Below, piece after piece: positions 1 through 5,753 of a stretch of DNA of 45,005 bases. The translations under genes were made by a program, and so were the position numbers. Origin of the DNA: a virus; the IMG/VR virus record IMGVR_UViG_3300046371_000078, positions 1 to 45,005 of that record. The stretch is one strand, 5' to 3'. Under the pieces are notes generated by a model. That model saw only the letters and a list, made by a program, of their open reading frames with translations. It did no database searches and was not told where the DNA came from. How positions within the stretch are numbered: the stretch's first letter is position 1; each line of letters opens with the position of its first letter.

Positions 1-7
1 ATACTAC

Positions 8-35
8 TTGACAAGACTTAGTCTGTGGATATAAC
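8..35 (+). promoter_or_regulatory. Promoter P1, TTGACA-N16-TATAAC
   Basis: TTGACA at 8-13 and TATAAC at 30-35 are separated by exactly 16 bases, and the -10 lies in the context GTGGATATAACTA. Five other sites in the window share the same hexamers and the same spacing. It faces the leftmost + strand gene cluster, so it probably drives the small-protein and packaging genes. The predicted start of transcription is near base 42. Function is inferred from consensus match and repetition. Confidence 0.75.
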
Positions 36-181
36 TACTAATGTGAAACATTAGAAAAGAAGAAAAACACTAAGAAGAAAAAACAAAATAAAGAAAAAGC
101 ACTTAAATCGCAAACATAAGAGTGTGCATTTAAATGTACATATAAATGTACAGGTAAAGCTCTTGCAGAGCAGTCATATCT
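36..181 (+). other. AT-rich leader with a 10-base direct repeat and small hairpin
   Basis: This stretch before the first gene is A-rich (about 50-115), then carries two copies of TAAATGTACA at 131-140 and 143-152. A five-base-pair hairpin follows (GCTCT/AGAGC, 159-171). I see no convincing gene in it. It is probably untranslated leader from P1, and the short repeats could be a protein-binding site. No function can be assigned. Confidence 0.4.
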
Positions 182-254
182 GTGCTACAATCCGCTAAAC
201 ACCTCCAGTGGTACATCTCTAGTACTGCTAATTCGTACATTCTCAAGAATCCTC

Positions 255-282
255 TTGACAATAACAAATCCGTAGATATAAC
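255..282 (+). promoter_or_regulatory. Promoter P2, TTGACA-N16-TATAAC
   Basis: TTGACA at 255-260 and TATAAC at 277-282 are 16 bases apart. The context GTAGATATAACTAT matches promoter P3 in front of the capsid gene almost exactly. It lies inside the first open frame, which suggests that the upstream part of that frame is not coding, or that the two overlap. With P1 it makes a tandem promoter pair for the left-end operon. Confidence 0.75.
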
Positions 283-283
283 T

Positions 284-502
284 ATGTACAATATTAAGTT
301 AGAACTCCGTACAAGAGAGGGACTCGTAGAGAGTGTCTACGATTGTATTCGTAATAACACTCCCCTAAGTAGCATTCACATACCGCACTCAGATGTATTC
401 TTTGTGCGTGAAGCGTTAGAAGCTCGCTTTAAGTGTGAGCTTTCTTTGTCTCAGGTAGAGGAATACATGAAAGAAGCTGGCTGGACTGATGGCGACAACT
501 AA
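284..502 (+). CDS. Small conserved-looking phage protein, first gene of left operon
   Basis: I do not recognise a function. The frame is open from a GTG at 182, but the part before 284 holds promoter P2 and reads less like protein, so I prefer the ATG at 284 (72 residues, predicted acidic C-terminus). Neither start has a clear Shine-Dalgarno sequence. If transcription starts only at P2 (near 289), the ATG at 284 would lie upstream of the transcript, so expression would need P1. The C-terminal half is rich in predicted helix, with alternating acidic and hydrophobic residues (EALEARFKCELSLSQVEEYM). The 3' end overlaps the next gene by 14 bases. Confidence 0.5.
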   Translation: MYNIKLELRTREGLVESVYDCIRNNTPLSSIHIPHSDVFFVREALEARFKCELSLSQVEEYMKEAGWTDGDN

Positions 503-773
503 AGATGTAAAACGCACTGAGAGTGGAAGACTCACGTATCGTGGGGAAACTTTTAGTGGATATAACAAGCCTAAGCGTACTCCCGGTGCTAATAAGAAGT
601 TTGCTGTACTTGCCAAGAAAGGTGATCAAGTTAAGATAGTCCGTTTTGGTGATCCTAATATGGAGATCAAGAAGGATAACCCTGAGAGACGTAAGTCATT
701 CCGTGCTCGTCACAAGTGTGACACAGCGACAGATAAATTCACAGCCAGATACTGGTCTTGCAAAAAATGGTGA
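489..773 (+). CDS. Small basic phage protein with RxSFRARHxCD...ARYWSCKxW tail
   Basis: This is a 94-residue, Lys/Arg-rich protein. Its C-terminal half contains a distinctive run: a FGDPN element near residue 54, RKSFRARHKCD near 69-79 and ARYWSCKKW at the very end. From memory this signature recurs in small hypothetical proteins of many environmental phages; its function is unknown to me. The two cysteines and the histidine (RHKC, SC) could bind metal. It overlaps the preceding gene by 14 bases and lies 6 bases before the next, as in a translationally coupled operon. Its position before the terminase suggests a virion or packaging role, but that is inference only. Confidence 0.8.
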   Translation: MATTKDVKRTESGRLTYRGETFSGYNKPKRTPGANKKFAVLAKKGDQVKIVRFGDPNMEIKKDNPERRKSFRARHKCDTATDKFTARYWSCKKW

Positions 774-779
774 TGCACA

Positions 780-1049
780 ATGGCAAAGAAGATTAGTGGA
801 CGTTCAGGTGCCGCCGCCTCTTACAACAAAAAAGGGGAAGAGTTTATTTTCCCCCACGAAGACCCGAAAAGAATTGATGCAAAAAGAACTCTTCGCGGTA
901 TTAAAAACCCAGAATCCGTAGAAGAAATTGCAAAAGATAAAAGGAAACTAAAGGCACGTAGGGCTGTAAAGCGAATATCTGAAAAATTAAATGTTGAGCA
1001 GGCTAATGCAGGCGCATCTGTAAAACCAAATAGGATGACACGTAGTTAA
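780..1049 (+). CDS. Hypothetical basic protein, 89 aa
   Basis: An 89-residue, strongly basic protein of unknown function. It has no recognisable domain; the middle (residues 45-75) is a charged, probably helical stretch of Lys, Arg and Glu. It starts at ATG 780, just after the TGATG where the previous gene ends. Its TAA stop shares one base with the ATG of the next gene (TAATG), so translation is probably coupled. It belongs to the cluster of tiny basic proteins at the left end. Confidence 0.75.
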   Translation: MAKKISGRSGAAASYNKKGEEFIFPHEDPKRIDAKRTLRGIKNPESVEEIAKDKRKLKARRAVKRISEKLNVEQANAGASVKPNRMTRS

Positions 1050-1342
1050 TGGCTGTATCTACACGAGCTAAGGTAGCTGGTAAGCCTAAAGCTAAGCGTA
1101 ACTACCGTAAGGAATACCTTAACTACCAAGGTACACCGGAACAAAAGAAGAATAGGGCATCTCGTAATGCCGCACGTACTAAGATGGCTAAGGCCGGACT
1201 TGTACGTAAAGGGGATGGTAAGGATGTTACTCATACAACTGGAAATCCCCTAAACAACAAAAGGTTAGGTGTTGCACCTAAATCTGTAAATCGTTCATTT
1301 GCTCGTACAAATACGGCACGTAAAAAAAACCCTAGGAGTTAA
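1049..1342 (+). CDS. Small basic protein with degenerate HNH-like core
   Basis: A 97-residue basic protein. Residues about 55-80 read GDGKDVTHTTGNPLNN followed by SVNRSF and a basic ARKKNP end. This resembles the HNH nuclease pattern (D-x-H-x-x-G-N-x-x-N-N) seen in small phage proteins, but the first histidine of a canonical HNH pair appears replaced, so nuclease activity is doubtful. HNH proteins are frequent near phage terminases and help packaging in some phages. Here the gene is about 3.5 kb before the terminase. It is coupled on both sides by TAATG overlaps. An alternative is a purely structural DNA-binding protein. Confidence 0.75.
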   Translation: MAVSTRAKVAGKPKAKRNYRKEYLNYQGTPEQKKNRASRNAARTKMAKAGLVRKGDGKDVTHTTGNPLNNKRLGVAPKSVNRSFARTNTARKKNPRS

Positions 1343-2154
1343 TGATGGCAACCAGAAAGTCCAATGCGACTTTATCTAAAAAAGAACTCACTGCGTTAGA
1401 AGAAAAAGCTGAGCGCACATCGCGTGTTAAGCCGGGTGAAGGTCGCGGACTGAAGGAATTCTCAAAGCGTCAATCTGATGCAGGTAAGAAAGCCCCAAAG
1501 CCGGGCACACGTAGAGCGAAAGTACAAGCTCGCCGTGTAGCTGAGAAGAATATCCCTAAGTCTGTTCGTAGCATGATGGTATCTCCACAACAAGATGCTC
1601 AGAACAAAGCAGATTCTAAGCTCAAATCTGATAACAGACGAAACAAAGGGCCGACTAAGTCATCTGTAGAGAAGATGATTAAGGAAGCTACAGATAAAGG
1701 CAAGTCTGCTATTAAGGGTGCGAGCACTCTAGCTAAACTTGCAAAAGTCGCAGGTGGTGTATCTGCTTTCCTGTCTGCAGATAAAGTGGGCGCAGGCTCA
1801 GATAAAATACCAGCAGGTCGCAGGAATGAATTCGTTAAGCGCATGGACGCAGAGCGTAAAAAGCGTGAAGCTGAATTAAAGAAGAAAGGCTCTACAGCGG
1901 CTGATAGAAAAGGTTCTAACGCATATAAACCCAGAACTACCGAGAATCCTAAAACAACTGGTTCAGCTAAAGATCCAAAAAAAGCCTATTCTTACAATGA
2001 AGCAAAGAGAAGAGGCTTGTCTACTTATATAGGAAAGGACGGGAAGCCAAAGGCAACTGTTTCTGCTGATGAGCTAAGAAAGGCAGGCTACACTACTGGA
2101 CCAAAAGGACTACGTAAGTTTTTAAATGACCGTAAAAAAAAGGCAAGTAAATAA
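1342..2154 (+). CDS. Lys/Ala-rich basic protein, 270 aa
   Basis: A 270-residue protein very rich in Lys, Arg, Ala and Ser, probably largely disordered. A short non-polar helix is predicted near residues 125-150 (LAKLAKVAGGVSAFLS). The C-terminal 55 residues form a more ordered block (SYNEAKRRGLSTYIGKDGKP, then ADELRKAGYTTGPKGLRKFL). That block is reminiscent of a short basic DNA-binding module, but I cannot name a family. There are two adjacent ATG starts (1342, 1345). Single-base stop/start overlaps on both sides place it firmly in the operon. Confidence 0.75.
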   Translation: MMATRKSNATLSKKELTALEEKAERTSRVKPGEGRGLKEFSKRQSDAGKKAPKPGTRRAKVQARRVAEKNIPKSVRSMMVSPQQDAQNKADSKLKSDNRRNKGPTKSSVEKMIKEATDKGKSAIKGASTLAKLAKVAGGVSAFLSADKVGAGSDKIPAGRRNEFVKRMDAERKKREAELKKKGSTAADRKGSNAYKPRTTENPKTTGSAKDPKKAYSYNEAKRRGLSTYIGKDGKPKATVSADELRKAGYTTGPKGLRKFLNDRKKKASK

Positions 2155-2612
2155 TGACGGAGATGACAGACAAAGAAAAAATTTTATTCTTAGAGCGAAA
2201 AATGCGTAACAATAAAAAGGGTTCAGACGAATACATGAGGGCCTTGATTGAGTTACGTAACATTCCCGGCTCAGGTTACTCCGTTCCATCTAACACAGAT
2301 GATCAGCGAATGGCGAATGATCCATCTGAAGTAAAGCCAGAAAAATCATCTACCATGAAAGACGGCGGTATGGCTCGTGGTAAAGGCAACAAGATGTATC
2401 AACATAACTACGCCACTGGCGGTAAAGTTGTAGATAATCTGAGCATGGCATCTGGCGGTATGGCAAATACTTCAATGGCCGGTGGCGGCCCGACCGCACT
2501 TAAAAACATCCCCTCTTCAAATGAAGGTTTAAAGAAATTACCTACTCATGTGCGTAACCGTATGGGATACATGAAGAAAGGCGGAATGGTCAAGGGAAGT
2601 GGCTCTAAATAG
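2154..2612 (+). CDS. Gly/Met-rich protein with repeated GGM motifs, 152 aa
   Basis: The first 45 residues are charged and helical (EKILFLERKMRN and a following helix). The rest is low complexity and contains four GG motifs: KDGGMARG, ATGGKVVD, ASGGMANT and KKGGMVKG. The same kind of GG-hydrophobic motif recurs in six other proteins in this window, most of them structural or virion candidates. The function is unknown; association with the particle is plausible. It starts at a TAATG overlap and ends inside the start of the following gene. Confidence 0.7.
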   Translation: MTEMTDKEKILFLERKMRNNKKGSDEYMRALIELRNIPGSGYSVPSNTDDQRMANDPSEVKPEKSSTMKDGGMARGKGNKMYQHNYATGGKVVDNLSMASGGMANTSMAGGGPTALKNIPSSNEGLKKLPTHVRNRMGYMKKGGMVKGSGSK

Positions 2613-3138
2613 CATAGCCGAAGAAATACGGCAGTGGTCTAGAGAGTTTTTAGAAATCCCATCACCTATGTTGAATGGGTTACCTCCGTGCCCATACGCA
2701 AAGAAGGCGTGGCTTGAAGACAAAATTAAGTTCGACATTAACACCGGACTTGATGGTCTAGCTAAGCAGATACAAGAATACGATACACATCCATATGACA
2801 TTGTTATATGGGCAGAAGAAGAATACCCCGACATGGAATACCTTGATGGTTTTTGTGATGGGATTAACGAGGTTCTTTCGGCTTTGGGTAAAGACATTCA
2901 TTTAATGTTATTTCACCCAGACTATAGTCCCTCTGAAGCAGGGTTGCATTTTTTAGAAGAAGTAGAGTGTTTAGAAGATTCAGAACTAGATTACGCCATG
3001 ATCTTCGTTCAACGTCTATCTGTTCTAGATGATGCGGCAATAAGTCTGGAGAAAAGTGGATATTACAAACACTTTCCAAAAGACGTACATGAAAGTTTAG
3101 TTCTATACAGAAGAGGATTACGAAATGCCGCGACATAA
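2599..3138 (+). CDS. Acidic protein of unknown function, 179 aa
   Basis: Unlike its basic neighbours this 179-residue protein is acidic and looks globular. The start is a GTG at 2599, overlapping the previous gene by 14 bases with AAGG just upstream. Near residue 28 it has NGLPPCPYAKKAW, a Cys-Pro-Tyr-Ala block that looks like a conserved family signature, but I cannot assign the family. Helices follow (YPDMEYLDGFCDGINEVLS). It overlaps the next gene by 14 bases. It may be a metabolic or regulatory enzyme carried among structural genes. Confidence 0.7.
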   Translation: MALNSIAEEIRQWSREFLEIPSPMLNGLPPCPYAKKAWLEDKIKFDINTGLDGLAKQIQEYDTHPYDIVIWAEEEYPDMEYLDGFCDGINEVLSALGKDIHLMLFHPDYSPSEAGLHFLEEVECLEDSELDYAMIFVQRLSVLDDAAISLEKSGYYKHFPKDVHESLVLYRRGLRNAAT

Positions 3139-3316
3139 AGGTAAAGTTAAAACTGCCAAGAAGAAGATGATGGGTGGTGGCATGGCTAAAACTGCCAAGA
3201 AGAAGATGATGCGTGGTGGTGGTATGACCATGAAGAAAAAAATGATGGGCGGTGGCATGGCTAAAACTGCCAAGAAGAAAATGATGCGTGGTGGAATGTC
3301 CACTAAGAAGAAGTAG
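3125..3316 (+). CDS. Lys/Met/Gly repeat peptide, 63 aa
   Basis: A tiny protein built almost entirely of repeats: KTAKKKMM occurs three times and TMKKKMM once, each followed by GGGM or RGGM. It contains about 20 lysines and almost no hydrophobic residue except Met. The underlying DNA is also repetitive (3150-3300). A plausible SD (AGAGGA) precedes the ATG at 3125. The sequence resembles a nucleic-acid-binding or histone-tail-like peptide. It lies immediately before a SET-domain gene, whose family methylates lysines in such tails. The repeat is directly visible; the substrate idea is inference. Confidence 0.7.
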   Translation: MPRHKGKVKTAKKKMMGGGMAKTAKKKMMRGGGMTMKKKMMGGGMAKTAKKKMMRGGMSTKKK

Positions 3317-3319
3317 TCC

Positions 3320-3685
3320 GTGCTAAAGATTCAAGTAAAAGAATCTGAAATACATGGATTTGGAGTATTTGCTTCTGCTTTTATAGAAGAGGGCGAAATA
3401 ATTGAGTATTGCCCTTTTATTTTCTTAGAAGATAATGAAGTAGAAGATACCTCTATTTTACATGATTATTTTTTTGGGACTCCGTTTACGGACGATGAAA
3501 GATCAATAGCTCCTTTAGGGTATGCAATGCTGTACAATCACTCAGACACTCCAAATGCTGAGTGGCAGGCGTATGAAGAAGACACTGATTTAATTGTGTT
3601 TATAGCATTAAAGGATATACATAAAGGCACAGAAATTTTTCATAGCTACGGGGATGACTACTGGTCCAGCAGGAGCGAAACGTAG
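3320..3685 (+). CDS. SET-domain protein, probable protein-lysine methyltransferase
   Basis: At 121 residues this is close to a minimal SET domain. The order of motifs fits the family: GFGVFA at 13-18 (the GxG SAM-binding start), IEEGEIIEY at 22-30, GYAMLYNHSDTPNAEW at 67-82 (matching the RFxNHSxxPN core) and EIFHSYGDDYW at 105-115 (matching the GEELxxxYG core with its Tyr). SET proteins transfer methyl groups from SAM to lysine side chains; here the enzyme would act in the host cytoplasm. The start is GTG 3320. The upstream neighbour is a Lys-repeat peptide and the downstream one is coupled by TAGTG. No pre- or post-SET Cys clusters are present. The substrate is unknown. Confidence 0.85.
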   Translation: MLKIQVKESEIHGFGVFASAFIEEGEIIEYCPFIFLEDNEVEDTSILHDYFFGTPFTDDERSIAPLGYAMLYNHSDTPNAEWQAYEEDTDLIVFIALKDIHKGTEIFHSYGDDYWSSRSET

Positions 3686-3966
3686 TGGCAGATCCTAAGA
3701 AAGGAACAGGCAAAAAACCTAAAGGGTCCGATAGAAGACTCTACACTGACGAAAATCCTAAAGACACTGTTTCCATAAAATTTGCAACAGTAGAAGATGC
3801 TAAAAAAACAATAGCTAAAGTAATGCGTATTAAAAAACCATACGCTAGAAAAATACAAATTTTAACAGTGCTTGAGCAAAGAGCTAAAGTAGCTGGGAAG
3901 ATGGAGCAAGCCAGACTTGCTCGCAAAGCCAAAGAACGATTAAGAAAACAAAGAGACGATACTTAG
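3685..3966 (+). CDS. Small basic protein with GTGKKPKGSxRRLYTDENPKDTV signature
   Basis: A 93-residue basic protein. The first 40 residues carry GTGKKPKGSDRRLYTDENPK and then KDTVSIKF, a block I remember as common in small hypothetical proteins of aquatic phages and giant viruses, with no known function. The C-terminal half is helical and Lys/Arg rich (ILTVLEQRAKVAGKMEQARL). The start is GTG, sharing its G with the TAG stop of the SET gene. It is another candidate lysine-methylation substrate simply by position and composition, which is speculation. Confidence 0.75.
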   Translation: MADPKKGTGKKPKGSDRRLYTDENPKDTVSIKFATVEDAKKTIAKVMRIKKPYARKIQILTVLEQRAKVAGKMEQARLARKAKERLRKQRDDT

Positions 3967-4337
3967 TGCCTAATTTATTAAACAGTAAGTTTACCACAGG
4001 TGCAGTCACTGTATCAGCCACAAGTGGAAGTGGTAGTGCCAATGTGTTGTACACTTGTCCTGCTAACTATTCAGCTATTGTTCGTTTCTTACATGTGTCT
4101 AATGGCACGGCTAATAATAAAAAAATCTTTATACAACGGTTTGATTCTTCAGCTTCATCTTACAGTTTTATAGTTAATGGATTAAACATGTCATCTAATT
4201 CCACGCATGATGTTGTGTCGGGTTCCTTTTTTACATTACCGGCGGGAGATAAAATTGTTTGTCATATGGAAAGTGGAGCCACTATGGATGTGACAATTTC
4301 TGTTGAAGAGTATTACGATCCTGCGAGGATATCTTAA
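3966..4337 (+). CDS. Probable beta-rich virion or decoration-type protein, 123 aa
   Basis: A 123-residue protein that is Ser/Thr/Gly/Asn rich and lacks the lysine bias of its neighbours. The pattern suggests beta strands: YTCPANYSAIVRFLHVSNGT, then SYSFIVNGLNM, SGSFFTLPAGDKIVCHM and MDVTISVEEYYDP. Such small beta-sandwich proteins in structural regions are often decoration or fibre-associated components, but I recognise no specific family. The GTG start overlaps the preceding TAG (TAGTG) and its TAA overlaps the next ATG. Confidence 0.7.
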   Translation: MPNLLNSKFTTGAVTVSATSGSGSANVLYTCPANYSAIVRFLHVSNGTANNKKIFIQRFDSSASSYSFIVNGLNMSSNSTHDVVSGSFFTLPAGDKIVCHMESGATMDVTISVEEYYDPARIS

Positions 4338-4678
4338 TGACGATAAATAAACAAAGTAAATCAATTGTTAATGAGGTAGTAAAAGGTTTAAAGAAAGCCT
4401 CTAAGTCACACGCAAAGCAGGCAAAAACCTTAGCTAAAGCTACTAAAATGCTAGGCGGTGGTAAGGCTAAGTCAAGTCCAATGAACGCCGTAAATATGGC
4501 AAAAGGTGGGAGCACAGTAAATGCCGCAGGCAATTATACCAAACCCGCATTGCGAAAGCGCATATTTAATGCGGTCAAAGCTGGCGGAAAAGGTGGAGCA
4601 CCCGGCCAGTGGAGTGCACGTAAAGCACAACTCACTGCGGCCCGATATAAGAAAGCAGGTGGAGGCTACAGAGACTAA
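4337..4678 (+). CDS. Small basic protein with PGQWSARKAQ signature
   Basis: A 113-residue basic protein. Residues 1-45 form a Lys/Ala amphipathic helix, followed by a GG motif (MAKGGSTV). The C-terminal 48 residues (from NYTKPALRKRIF, then GAPGQWSARKAQ and KKAGGGYRD) form a block I recall as widespread in hypothetical proteins of marine phages. The function is unknown. TAATG overlaps couple it to both neighbours. Confidence 0.75.
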   Translation: MTINKQSKSIVNEVVKGLKKASKSHAKQAKTLAKATKMLGGGKAKSSPMNAVNMAKGGSTVNAAGNYTKPALRKRIFNAVKAGGKGGAPGQWSARKAQLTAARYKKAGGGYRD

Positions 4679-4938
4679 TGGCCCTCAAGAAGTCACAGCA
4701 GTCTCTCAAGTCGTGGACCAAGCAAAAGTGGCGTACGAAATCAGGCAAGCCTTCGACGCAAGGACCAAAGGCCACTGGGGAGCGTTATCTGCCATCCAAG
4801 GCTATCCGTGCGCTGTCGTCCAAAGAATATGCCGCAACTACGAAAGCCAAGCGCAAAGCGAAAGCCGCAGGCAAACAATTCTCTGCACAGCCTAAGAAAG
4901 TAGCGCAGAAAACTAAAGCATACAGGAAGGTAAAGTAA
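4678..4938 (+). CDS. Small basic protein with SWTKQKWRTKSGKPS signature
   Basis: An 86-residue, extremely Lys-rich protein. SLKSWTKQKWRTKSGKPS, GERYLPSKAIRALSSKEYAA and KKVAQKTKAYR are strongly patterned and familiar from small proteins of marine phages; no function is established that I know of. It ends two bases before the probable small terminase, with an SD-like GGAAGG overlapping its end. DNA binding or a role in genome packaging is plausible but unproven. Confidence 0.75.
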   Translation: MALKKSQQSLKSWTKQKWRTKSGKPSTQGPKATGERYLPSKAIRALSSKEYAATTKAKRKAKAAGKQFSAQPKKVAQKTKAYRKVK

Positions 4939-4939
4939 G

Positions 4940-5320
4940 ATGGCTAGTAAACGCCAACTGACAGAAAAACAACAGAAGTTTCTAGATGTTCTGTTTGAAG
5001 AGGCAGGCGGTAGCTTGGTGGAAGCAAAAAGACTTGCTGGTTACAGTGAAAATCAGTATACTGGCGGCATTGTTCAATCCTTGAAAGATGAAATACTTGA
5101 GCGTACAAATCTGTATCTTGCTCAATCTGCCCCACGTGCGGCCATGGCTATGGTAGGCGCACTTCACGATCCCACAGAATTAGGCATCAAAGAAAAAATG
5201 GTAGCGGCAAAAGAGGTCATGGACCGTGTCGGTATTATTAAGTCTGAAAAAATTCAGGTTGAGTCCTCTGGCGGTGTCATGATTCTCCCACCGAAACGCC
5301 CAGAGGAACATGACGAATAA
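4940..5320 (+). CDS. Probable terminase small subunit
   Basis: At 126 residues it has the size of a small terminase subunit. The N-terminus LTEKQQKFLDVLFEEAGG, followed by EAKRLAGYSENQ, is the helix-turn-helix style DNA-recognition start typical of phage small terminases. The middle is helical (APRAAMAMVGALHDPTEL) and the C-terminus contains VMILPPKRPEE, a probable contact or tail segment. It would bind the packaging start site and regulate the large subunit. One short HTH gene (5310-5753) separates it from the large terminase. The call rests on the N-terminal pattern and position. Confidence 0.7.
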   Translation: MASKRQLTEKQQKFLDVLFEEAGGSLVEAKRLAGYSENQYTGGIVQSLKDEILERTNLYLAQSAPRAAMAMVGALHDPTELGIKEKMVAAKEVMDRVGIIKSEKIQVESSGGVMILPPKRPEEHDE

Positions 5321-5753
5321 TAGAACAGCCGGTAAGTGGATACTTCCCCAGCCAGACAATATTATACAGGATGACGACTTTTTAAGTATTCCAAGAATAG
5401 CACGTACTATTCCATTTGGTTATAAAGAAGACCCTAACGATAATGATATGTTATTACCCGTACCAAGAGAATTACGGGCGTTAGAAAAAGCAAAAGATTA
5501 CTTGAAACAGTACAGTTATAGAGAAGTTGCAAACTGGCTAACTAAGCAGACAGATCGTAGCATCTCTCATATGGGTTTAAAGAAGCGTATAGATAGTGAG
5601 CAATCCCACAAAAGACGAAGTGCAACTCTCCGCGAATGGGCCAGAAGGTACGAAGCGGCGATCTCCAAAGCGGAAACCCTCGAAAGGTCGAGGCTCGGTG
5701 CAAGGAAGTCGAGGATCAACGAAGAAGAAGATCCAGACACAGCCGAACATTGA
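5310..5753 (+). CDS. HTH-like protein before the large terminase, 147 aa
   Basis: A 147-residue protein of uncertain role. It starts at ATG 5310, inside the end of the previous gene. Residues 70-95 (YSYREVANWLTKQ, then ISHMGLKKRI) read like a helix-turn-helix of the resolvase or terminase-small type. The rest is charged and helical and rich in Arg. The last 158 bases overlap in another frame with the long version of the large terminase. It could be a second DNA-recognition subunit for packaging; the alternative is a transcription factor. Confidence 0.65.
   Translation: MTNNRTAGKWILPQPDNIIQDDDFLSIPRIARTIPFGYKEDPNDNDMLLPVPRELRALEKAKDYLKQYSYREVANWLTKQTDRSISHMGLKKRIDSEQSHKRRSATLREWARRYEAAISKAETLERSRLGARKSRINEEEDPDTAEH

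Noticed and set aside
646-921. 91-residue open frame across the junction of the genes at 489 and 780
   Set aside because: It covers the conserved ARYWSCKKW end of one gene and the start of the next in a different frame, so it is a shadow.
3118-3303. Minus-strand hydrophobic frame (61 aa) opposite the Lys/Met/Gly repeat peptide
   Set aside because: The apparent membrane protein is only the reverse complement of Lys/Met/Gly codons; it has no SD and no operon context on that strand.
4521-4895. 124-residue open frame overlapping two small basic genes in another frame
   Set aside because: Both overlapped genes have recognisable signatures and a TAATG junction; this frame has no SD and no familiar text.
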